Below are positions 1 to 6,753 of a stretch of 64,000 bases of DNA, in pieces. Location: the NCBI RefSeq assembly GCF_000422385.1, contig NZ_AULR01000004.1, positions 143,977 to 207,976 of the forward strand. The letters are read 5' to 3'. Position numbers and translations under genes: made by a program. The DNA is from Microbacterium indicum DSM 19969. Lineage in GTDB: Bacteria > Actinomycetota > Actinomycetes > Actinomycetales > Microbacteriaceae. A model generated the notes under the pieces. The model saw only the letters and a list, made by a program, of their open reading frames with translations. It searched no databases and was not told where the DNA came from. Within the stretch, counting starts at the first letter, position 1. Every line of letters begins with the position of its first letter.

Positions 1-645
1 TTCAACGCGGCCCTCGCCGACATCGCGCACGCGGCGGGATCCCTCCTGATCCTCGACGAGGTCCTCACCGGCTTCCGCGTGCACCGGGCCGGCGCGTGGG
101 GGCTGCAGGTCGAGACGGGGCCCGCGTACGAGCCCGACATCATCACCTTCGGCAAGGTGGTCGGCGGCGGCATGCCGCTCGCGGCGCTCGGCGGGAAGAA
201 GGCCGTCATGGAGCAGCTCGCCCCGACGGGACCCGTCTACCAGGCGGGGACCCTCTCGGGGAACCCGCTCTCGGTCGCCGCGGGCCTCAAGACCCTCGAG
301 CTCGCGACCGACGACGTCTACGCGCACCTCGACGCGGCGGCCGACGCCGTGACGGCCGCGCTCACGGGCGCGCTCGCCGCGGAGGGCGTCGAGCACGCGA
401 TCTCGCGGGTCGGATCGCTGTTCGGCGTCGCCTTCCTCCCCGAGAAGCCGGGCGACTACGCGACGGCGAAGACGCAGCAGGCGCACCGCTACCCGCCGTT
501 CTTCCACAGCATGCTCGCGCAGGGCGTCAACCTGCCGCCGAGCGTCTTCGAGGCCTGGTTCGTGACGGCCGCGCACGACGACGCGGCGCTCGCCCGCATC
601 GCCGACGCGCTGCCCGCCGCGGCCCGGGCGGCCGCCGCGGCCTGA
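1..645 (+). CDS. hemL: Glutamate-1-semialdehyde 2,1-aminomutase, 3' part
   Basis: The 5' end lies outside the window; 214 codons remain before the TGA. This PLP enzyme converts glutamate-1-semialdehyde to 5-aminolevulinate in C5-pathway tetrapyrrole synthesis in the cytoplasm. The visible part has the class-III aminotransferase core: LDEVLTGFR (the Asp pairs with the PLP pyridine nitrogen) at visible residues 18-26, then [11 protein letters not shown] with the Schiff-base Lys at visible residue 52, a family signature. The C-terminus has the usual [18 protein letters not shown] segment seen in HemL. The next gene is on the opposite strand with only 6 bp between, so the genes converge. The identification is firm; only the missing N-terminal half limits it. 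Confidence 0.93.
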   Translation, partial: FNAALADIAHAAGSLLILDEVLTGFRVHRAGAWGLQVETGPAYEPDIITFGKVVGGGMPLAALGGKKAVMEQLAPTGPVYQAGTLSGNPLSVAAGLKTLELATDDVYAHLDAAADAVTAALTGALAAEGVEHAISRVGSLFGVAFLPEKPGDYATAKTQQAHRYPPFFHSMLAQGVNLPPSVFEAWFVTAAHDDAALARIADALPAAARAAAAA

Positions 646-651
646 CCCGCG

Positions 652-1158
652 TCAGCCCGCGACGGCCCGGCGCTCGAGGTCGACGAGGAAGCGCTTGACG
701 TCCTCGCGGCCCGAGAACTCGCCGATCGTGCCGTCGGCGCGGATGATGCGGTGCACGGGCACGACGAGCGTGAGGGGCGTCATGCGGCACGCGGTGCCGA
801 CGGCGCGGGCGGCGCGCGGGCGACCGCAGAGCTCGGCGATCTCGCCGTAGCTCGCCGTCTCGCCGTAGGGCACCTCGGCGACGGCCTCGAGTGCGTCGCG
901 GGCGAAGCCCCGCGTGAGGCGCCAATCGACCGCGACGTCGAAGCCGCGCCGCTCGCCCGCGAAGTACTCGTCGAGCTGGGCGCCGAGGCCCGCGACGTCG
1001 CCCGACGCGGGCTCGAGGTCGCGGCGCAGCTCGCGCGAGACGCCCTCGACGATCCACGCCGCGTCGTCGGCGGTCGCGAGCGCGACGAGCGCGTCGCCGT
1101 CGAACACCGCCACGGCGGCGCCGATCGGCGTCGGGGTCGCGGTGTAGCGGTAGCTCAC
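652..1158 (-). CDS. Ogt-like DNA-binding protein without the acceptor cysteine (alkyltransferase-like)
   Basis: 168-aa protein with the methylated-DNA-protein-cysteine methyltransferase fold. The helix-turn-helix and arginine-finger region (RAARAVGTAC, about residues 116-125) is intact. The universal acceptor motif PCHR reads PVHR: the codon at 754-756 (minus strand GTG) gives Val135 instead of Cys. The preceding Asn-Pro hinge is also changed to Thr-Pro. A true transferase cannot work without the Cys, so this is probably an alkyltransferase-like (ATL) protein that binds O6-alkylguanine and signals to nucleotide excision repair. Known ATLs carry Trp or Ala there; Val would be unusual. An N-terminal domain of about 80 residues is kept. 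The GTG start overlaps the cofC stop (GTGA), making it the last gene of the F420 operon. Family is certain; function is inferred. Confidence 0.85.
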   Translation of the reverse strand: MSYRYTATPTPIGAAVAVFDGDALVALATADDAAWIVEGVSRELRRDLEPASGDVAGLGAQLDEYFAGERRGFDVAVDWRLTRGFARDALEAVAEVPYGETASYGEIAELCGRPRAARAVGTACRMTPLTLVVPVHRIIRADGTIGEFSGREDVKRFLVDLERRAVAG

Positions 1159-1769
1159 GCGGCGCGGGCCGCCGCGAGGAGCGAGGTCGTGCGGGGCCCG
1201 AGCCCGAGGGCGGCCGCCGCCTGGAGCTGCTCGAGGGTGTCGACGTCGCGGCGCACCGTGGATCCCTGCGGGACCTCGAGGGGGGCGAAGCCGGATCCGC
1301 GGTGCAGCGCCGCCGAGTCGGGGCCGAAGTGCGGCTCGAAGGTCCCGGGGGCGCGCCAGGCGACGAGCGTCGACCCGGATCCCTCGGCGTCGACGACGAC
1401 CGACCGCTCGCTGCGCTCGGCGAGGTCGAGCGCGGCGTCGAGGTCGGAGGGGTCGAGGGCGGGGACGTCGCCCAGCAGCGCCGCGCGGGCGTCGTTCGCC
1501 GCGCGCTCGAGCCCCACGCGGACGGCGCCGTTGAGGCCCATGCCGGGGTCGGGGATGCACCGCGCGCCGTCGATCCCCTCGACGCCCGCCTGCACCTGGG
1601 CGTCGCTCGACACGACGACGACCTCGTCGACGCGCTTCGCGGCCGCGGCGGCCTGGACGGTGTCGAGCGCGATCGCGAGGGCGAGCGACGAGTGGTCGAC
1701 GGGGGCCCCGTCGAGGCGCGACTTGCCCGTCGCCGTCGCCTTGACGGGGACGACGATCGACCAGCGCAT
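1155..1769 (-). CDS. cofC: 2-phospho-L-lactate / phosphoenolpyruvate guanylyltransferase (CofC/FbiD)
   Basis: 204-aa nucleotidyltransferase-fold protein. It matches the CofC/FbiD family, which makes the GDP-activated 3-carbon unit (PEP in actinobacteria, lactyl phosphate in archaea) joined to FO to give F420-0. Visible features are the N-terminal VVPVKATATGKSRL with the KxxxxGKSRL nucleotide loop at residues 6-19, a PGMGLNGAVRVGL segment near the middle, and LLGDVPAL, equivalent to the metal-binding DLPAL of the family with Asp kept. The ATG overlaps the fgd stop by one base, and its stop overlaps the next GTG. Position in an operon with fbiC and fgd supports the F420 role strongly. Confidence 0.9.
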   Translation of the reverse strand: MRWSIVVPVKATATGKSRLDGAPVDHSSLALAIALDTVQAAAAAKRVDEVVVVSSDAQVQAGVEGIDGARCIPDPGMGLNGAVRVGLERAANDARAALLGDVPALDPSDLDAALDLAERSERSVVVDAEGSGSTLVAWRAPGTFEPHFGPDSAALHRGSGFAPLEVPQGSTVRRDVDTLEQLQAAAALGLGPRTTSLLAAARAA

Positions 1770-2782
1770 CAGGCGTTCGCCTCGCGCAGCTTCGGAAGGA
1801 CCTCGCGCCCGTACATCTCGAGGAACTCGGCCTGGTCGAACCCGGGGTCGTGGAAGATCAGGTGCGTGAAGCCCAGGTCGATGTACTCCTGGATCCGGGC
1901 GATGTGCTCGGAGGGATCGTCCGACACGATGAAGCGGCTCGCGGCGCGCTCGATGGGCAGCTGCTCGGCGAGGCGCTGCATCTCCATCGGGTCGTCGACG
2001 CCGGTCTTCTCCTCGGGCGAGAGGGCGAGGGGGGCCCAGAAGCGCGTGTTCTCGAGGGCCTTCTCGTGATCCCCCGGGCGCAGCGACACCTTGACCTCGA
2101 GCAGCCGGTCGACGTCGCCGCGCTCGCGGCCGCCCTTCGCGATCCCGTCGTCGAACGCCGGCAGGAGCTTGTCGGTGTAGAGCTCGGGCGCCTTGCCGCT
2201 CGTCGTGATCCACCCGTCGGCCATGCGGCCCGCGAGGCGGGTCGCCGCGGGGCCGGACGCGCCGATGTAGATCGGGACCTCCTCGGCGGGCCTGTCGTAG
2301 ATCGTCGCGTTTTCGACCGAGTAGTAGTTCCCCTCGAAGGTCACGCGCTCCTCGCGCCACAGCGTGCGGATGAGGGTGATCGCCTCCTTGAGGCGCTGGA
2401 AGCGCTCGGGCGACTCGGGCCAGGCCTGGCCGAGGGTCACCTCGTTGAGCGCCTCGCCCGTGCCGACGCCGAGCACCATGCGCCCGGGGAACATCGCCCC
2501 GAGGGTCCCGAAGGCCTGCGCGACGACGCCCGGGTGGTAGCGGAACGTGGGGGTCAGGACCGAGGTGCCGAGGATCATGCGCTTCGTCGCCTGGCCGGCC
2601 GCGCCGAGCCAGGGGAGCGCGGCGGGGGCGTGCCCGCCCTCGTGCATCCACGGCTGCATGTGGTCGCTCAGGAAGGCCGAGTCGAAGCCGTTCTCCTCGG
2701 CTCCCACGGCGTAGTCGAGCAGCTCGCTCGGGCCGAACTGCTCGGCGGACGCCTTGTATCCCAGACGGAAGGGAACGGTCAT
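1769..2782 (-). CDS. fgd: F420-dependent glucose-6-phosphate dehydrogenase
   Basis: 337 aa, almost the length of mycobacterial Fgd1 (336 aa). It oxidises glucose 6-phosphate to 6-phosphogluconolactone and reduces F420 to F420H2 in the cytoplasm. The match to Fgd1 is close along the whole chain: LGYKASAEQF at the N-terminus, SDHMQPW (the His and Trp of the active site), LGTSVLTPTFRYHP, LGVGTGEALNE (the glutamate that takes part in catalysis) and TSGKAPELYTDKL. It is a luciferase-like TIM barrel. It overlaps both neighbours by 1-4 bases, so it is translated with cofC and the monooxygenase. A general LLM oxidoreductase is less likely, because the G6P-binding segments are kept. Confidence 0.94.
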   Translation of the reverse strand: MTVPFRLGYKASAEQFGPSELLDYAVGAEENGFDSAFLSDHMQPWMHEGGHAPAALPWLGAAGQATKRMILGTSVLTPTFRYHPGVVAQAFGTLGAMFPGRMVLGVGTGEALNEVTLGQAWPESPERFQRLKEAITLIRTLWREERVTFEGNYYSVENATIYDRPAEEVPIYIGASGPAATRLAGRMADGWITTSGKAPELYTDKLLPAFDDGIAKGGRERGDVDRLLEVKVSLRPGDHEKALENTRFWAPLALSPEEKTGVDDPMEMQRLAEQLPIERAASRFIVSDDPSEHIARIQEYIDLGFTHLIFHDPGFDQAEFLEMYGREVLPKLREANA

Positions 2783-4350
2783 GGCAGTGCTCCTTCGTTC
2801 TCGCGCAGGGTGGTCCGGCGCGGTCGCGCCGCCGAGAGGCGCGCGCGGAAATCGGCGACGGTGCCGGGCCACAGCAGGGCGAGCCTGCCGCTCCGGTCGT
2901 CAACGTACCAGTTGCTGCAGCCGCCGGTCATCCACGGCGTGGGGGCGGCGCGGAGGGCGACGTCGGCCGTCGACGCGGCCTCCTCGTCGTCCGTGACCCG
3001 GATGGGATCCGGGAACGCGTAGGGGGCGGCGGAGCGCTCGGCGATGAGCGACGCCGCGAAGTCGGCCTGCGCCTCGGAGACGAGGATCGACGAGTTGTGA
3101 CCCAGCGAGGCGTTGGGCCCGTTGAGCACGTACATGTTGGGGAACCCGGAGACGAGCGTCGAGGCGACGGCCGTCATGCCCCCGGCCCAGTGCGCGTCGA
3201 GGGATCCCCGCTCGCCCTCGACGAGGGCGGCGTACGGCTGGCGGGTCGTCTCGAAGCCCGTCGCGAAGACGATCGCGTCGACCTCGTGGGCGGATCCGTC
3301 GGCCGCGACGAGAGCGGATCCGCGCACCTCGGCGAGCGCCGAGGGCACGAGGCGGACGGCGCCCGAGGCGATCGCGGGGTAGAAGTCGTCGCTCAGGAGG
3401 ACGCGCTTGCAGCCGAAGGCGTAGTCGGGCGTGAGGAGGGCGCGGAGCGCGGGATCCGGCACCTGGTTCGCGAGATGCGCGCGGGCGGCCGCCTCGGCGG
3501 CGCCCGCCGCGACGGGGTCGCCCGAGCGCGAGGCGAAGCGCTCCTCGCCCTCCGCGTAGAGCGCGTCGCGGTGGGCCGCGAGCGCCGCGGGATCGGCGGC
3601 GAAGCGCAGGCGGTCGGCGGCGTCGACGGGGTGGTCGCCGCGCGGCACGATCCAGGCGGGGGTGCGCTGGAAGAGGGTCACGCGGGCGCCGAGCGCCGCG
3701 AGCGCCGGGACGAGCTGGATCGCGCTCGCCCCCGTGCCGACGACGCCGATGCGCCGGCCCGCGAGGGAGTCGTGCGGGGCGTCCGCGTGATCCCACCGAG
3801 CCGAGTGGAACATCGGGCCCGAGAAGGTGCCGAGTCCGGGGACGTCGGGGATCCGCGGCTCGGTCAGGCGGCCCGCGGCGAGGACCAGGTGGTCGGCGAC
3901 GATGTCCTCGGCGCGGGAGTACGGCAGATCTGCGCCGGATCGGCCCGGGAGGCCGGTTTCGGGGGTCCGCGGGCGAGAATCGCCGTAGTTGTGCTGGACG
4001 GCGACGCGCCAGCGGGATCCGTCCCACCGGGCCGACGTCATCGCGGTTCCGAGGAGCAGGTGATCGGCGAGGCCCTCGCTCGCGACGACGCTCTCGAGGT
4101 AGGCCTCGATCTCGGCGCCGGGCGCGAAGACCCGCGACCAGTGCGCCCAGGGGTGGGTCGCGAGGCTGTAGAGGTGCGAGGGCACGTCGCACGCGATGCC
4201 GGGGTAGGTGTTGTCGCGCCACGTGCCGCCCACGCGGTCGGCGCGCTCGACGACGACGAACGACTCGACCCCCGCGGCGCGCAGCGCCAGGGCCTGCGCG
4301 ATGCCGGCGAAGCCCGCGCCGACGATCACGGCGTCGACGTGCAGGGTCAT
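2779..4350 (-). CDS. Flavin-containing monooxygenase of the Baeyer-Villiger type
   Basis: 523 aa. An N-terminal FAD Rossmann motif (VGAGFAG, residues 10-16) is followed by GGTWRDNTYPGIACDVPSH, the usual BVMO/FMO active-site segment. The Baeyer-Villiger fingerprint FxGxxxHxxxW is complete as FSGPMFHSARW near residues 173-183. An NADPH Rossmann motif (GVVGTGASA) follows near residue 198. Such enzymes insert oxygen into ketones using FAD and NADPH. Its place in the middle of an F420 operon, ATGA-overlapped on both sides, is odd because BVMOs use NADPH and not F420. Possibly Fgd and this enzyme share a catabolic job. The substrate cannot be told from sequence. Confidence 0.88.
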   Translation of the reverse strand: MTLHVDAVIVGAGFAGIAQALALRAAGVESFVVVERADRVGGTWRDNTYPGIACDVPSHLYSLATHPWAHWSRVFAPGAEIEAYLESVVASEGLADHLLLGTAMTSARWDGSRWRVAVQHNYGDSRPRTPETGLPGRSGADLPYSRAEDIVADHLVLAAGRLTEPRIPDVPGLGTFSGPMFHSARWDHADAPHDSLAGRRIGVVGTGASAIQLVPALAALGARVTLFQRTPAWIVPRGDHPVDAADRLRFAADPAALAAHRDALYAEGEERFASRSGDPVAAGAAEAAARAHLANQVPDPALRALLTPDYAFGCKRVLLSDDFYPAIASGAVRLVPSALAEVRGSALVAADGSAHEVDAIVFATGFETTRQPYAALVEGERGSLDAHWAGGMTAVASTLVSGFPNMYVLNGPNASLGHNSSILVSEAQADFAASLIAERSAAPYAFPDPIRVTDDEEAASTADVALRAAPTPWMTGGCSNWYVDDRSGRLALLWPGTVADFRARLSAARPRRTTLRENEGALP

Positions 4351-6674
4351 GCGCCCGCCGACCTCCGGGATCCGACCTCGCCGTACGTCGTCGTGCGCTG
4401 GCGCAGGGGGCGGAAGAGGGGCTTGACGAGCGCGCGGGCGGCGCCGAGGGGCAGCTCGCGGCCGGCCTCGGCCCCGAACGACGCGCCGACCCGGCCGTCG
4501 CGGAGCGTGCCGCCGAGGTCGTCGCCGCCCGCCCGCAGCAGCTCGGCCGCGACGGCCGTGCCGTAGCGCGTCCAGGGCAGCTGGATGTGCGGGATCGACC
4601 CCGTGAGCATCAGCCGCGCGACGGCGACCATCGCGCGGTGCTCGTCGAGCGGCGAGCGGCCCGCGACGAGGGGAACGTCGCCGCCCGGCAGGGGGATCGG
4701 GACGAACTCCGTGAAGCCGCGCGTGCGGGCCTGGATCCGCATGAGCTGGCGCAGGTGGTCGACGCGCTCGAGCGCCGTCTCGGCGTGGCCGTAGAAGAGG
4801 ACCGATGTCGACGTGAACCCGGCCTCGTGCGCGGCCGTGACGGTCTCGGTCCAGCGGTCGATCTCGAGGTCGCCCGGCGCGGTGATGCGGCGCACGCGCT
4901 CGCTGAGGATCTTCACGCCCGTGCCGGGGACGGTGTCGACGCCGGCCTCGCGCATCGCCGCGAGCGCGCCCGCGAGGCCGAGGCCCGAGCGGTCGGCGAG
5001 GTCGGCGACGTCCTGCGGCCGGAAGGCGTGCAGGTGGATCCCGGGGGCGGCGTCCGTGATCGTGCGGGCGATGTCGAGGTACCCCTCGGGCTCGCCCGGC
5101 ACGACGCCCTGCACGCAGATCTCCGTGAGGCCGAGGTCGTCGGCGTCGCGCGCCATGTCGGCGAGGAGGGGCAGATCCCACTCGGCGCCGAGGCCCGTCG
5201 AGGCGATGTTGCGGTTGTCGACGATGCTCACGGCCTCGCCGACCGTGTAGCGCCGCACGTCGTCGGCCGTGCGCACGAGGGCCTCGAGCTCGTCGCCAGT
5301 CGTCGCGAGGAGGCGCGCCCACTCGTCGTCGTCGAGGGATGCCGGATCCTGCGCCGCGCGCTCGATGACCGCGGCGACGAGGCCGCCGGGCGCCTCGAGC
5401 GTCGGGGTGTGGTCGCGGGCCGCCTCGGTGGGGGCGGGCGCCGCGGATCCCCGGGGCGAGACCCCCTCGCGCGCGAGACCCGTCTCGGGATCCGCGAGCG
5501 CGTCGACGGCGTCGCGGAGCGCGGGGTCGATCCACGCGTCGCCGAGGAACTCGGGGTGCGCCGTGAGTCGCTCGCGCAGCGTGAAGCCGAGGTCGGCCGT
5601 CGCGGCGGCGAGGTCGTCGAGGTGCGGCCAGGGGCGCTCGGGGTTCACGTGGTCGGCCGTGAGCGGCGAGACGCCGCCCCAGTCGTCTGCCCCCGCGCGC
5701 ACGAGGAGGCCGAGCTCGAGCGCATCCTGGAGGTTGGGCGGGACCTGCACGCGCATGCGCGGGCCGAACACGAGCCGCGTCACGGCGACGGCGGCGACGT
5801 ACTCGACGAGCGCCGCGTCGGGCACGTCCTGCATCGCGGTGCGCGGCTTCGCGCGGAAGTTCTGCACGATGATCTCCTGCAGGTTCCCGTTCCGCTCGTG
5901 GGCGGCGCGCAGCGCGACCATCGACTCGGCGCGGTCGCGGACCGTCTCGCCGATGCCGATGAGCACGCCCGTCGTGAAGGGGATCCGCGCCTCGCCCGCG
6001 TTCTCGAGCAGGCGGAGGCGGACCTCGGGATCCTTGTCGGGCGATCCGAAGTGCACCTGGCCCGGCTCGGCGAACAGTCGGCGCGACGTCGTCTCGAGCA
6101 TGACGCCCATCGACGGGGCCGTCGGGCGGAGCGCCGCGAGCTCCTCGGGGTGCATGACGCCCGGGTTCAGGTGGGGGAGGAGTCCCGTCTGCTCGCGGAT
6201 CAGGCGCGCCATCGCGCCCACGTACTCGAGCGTCGAGGCGTAGCCGTGCTCGTCAAGCCACGCGCGGGCCTCGGGCCAGCGGTCCTCGGGCCGGTCGCCG
6301 AGCGTCAGGAGGGCCTCCTTGCAGCCCATCGCCTGGCCCTGGCGCGCGACGGCGAGGACCTGCGCCTCGCTCATGTACGCGGGCTTGCTCTTGCGCAGCA
6401 GCTGGCCCGGGGTGTCGACGAAGACGCAGTAGTGGCAGCGGTCGCGGCACAGCGTCGTGAGCGGGATGAACACCTTGCGCGAGTACGTGATGACGCCGGG
6501 GCGGCCGGCCAGGCGCAGGCCCTCGTCGCGCACGTGCGCGGCCGCGTCGAGGAGCCGCTCGAAGTCGTCGCCCTCGGCGCCGAGAAGCGCCTCGGCGTCG
6601 TCGACCTCGAGCCGCTCGCCGCGCACGGCCCGATCGAGGATGTCCGCGAGGGCGGGGGATCCGAGGAGAGTCAT
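4347..6674 (-). CDS. fbiC: FO synthase FbiC (CofG-CofH fusion) with an altered CofH half
   Basis: 775 aa, against about 856 aa for the mycobacterial protein. FbiC makes the deazaflavin FO from tyrosine and a riboflavin precursor, using two radical-SAM domains. The N-terminal CofG half has the [4Fe-4S] motif CRDRCHYC (Cys76, 80, 83) and close similarity throughout. In the CofH half, at about residues 486-515 (nt about 5130-5220), the segment between NRNI and the EICVQG strand is about 18 residues shorter than in FbiC and has no CxxxCxxC. The following GG of the SAM site reads GV. The rest of CofH up to RQRTTTY is well kept. The frame is open, so this is not a simple frameshift. As drawn, the CofH reaction seems impossible; another CofH may exist elsewhere. 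It is the first gene of the operon. Confidence 0.88.
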   Translation of the reverse strand: MTLLGSPALADILDRAVRGERLEVDDAEALLGAEGDDFERLLDAAAHVRDEGLRLAGRPGVITYSRKVFIPLTTLCRDRCHYCVFVDTPGQLLRKSKPAYMSEAQVLAVARQGQAMGCKEALLTLGDRPEDRWPEARAWLDEHGYASTLEYVGAMARLIREQTGLLPHLNPGVMHPEELAALRPTAPSMGVMLETTSRRLFAEPGQVHFGSPDKDPEVRLRLLENAGEARIPFTTGVLIGIGETVRDRAESMVALRAAHERNGNLQEIIVQNFRAKPRTAMQDVPDAALVEYVAAVAVTRLVFGPRMRVQVPPNLQDALELGLLVRAGADDWGGVSPLTADHVNPERPWPHLDDLAAATADLGFTLRERLTAHPEFLGDAWIDPALRDAVDALADPETGLAREGVSPRGSAAPAPTEAARDHTPTLEAPGGLVAAVIERAAQDPASLDDDEWARLLATTGDELEALVRTADDVRRYTVGEAVSIVDNRNIASTGLGAEWDLPLLADMARDADDLGLTEICVQGVVPGEPEGYLDIARTITDAAPGIHLHAFRPQDVADLADRSGLGLAGALAAMREAGVDTVPGTGVKILSERVRRITAPGDLEIDRWTETVTAAHEAGFTSTSVLFYGHAETALERVDHLRQLMRIQARTRGFTEFVPIPLPGGDVPLVAGRSPLDEHRAMVAVARLMLTGSIPHIQLPWTRYGTAVAAELLRAGGDDLGGTLRDGRVGASFGAEAGRELPLGAARALVKPLFRPLRQRTTTYGEVGSRRSAGA

Positions 6675-6692
6675 CGCTGTCAGTCTCTCACC

Positions 6693-6742
6693 GGATCGGG
6701 GCGCCGGGACGGGCCAGGGTGGCCCTGCCGGTGCCCCGATCC
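6693..6742 (-). terminator. Compound hairpin between the GH2 gene and fbiC
   Basis: A perfect 10-bp inverted repeat (GGATCGGGGC at 6693-6702 with its complement at 6733-6742) encloses a second 6-bp hairpin (GGGCCA/TGGCCC, 6711-6716 and 6720-6725). It lies in the 79-bp gap after the minus-strand GH2 gene and before fbiC. There is no T-run, as is common in high-GC actinobacteria. It probably ends GH2 transcription and separates it from the F420 operon. Confidence 0.45.
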
Positions 6743-6753
6743 CGCGCCGCCCG

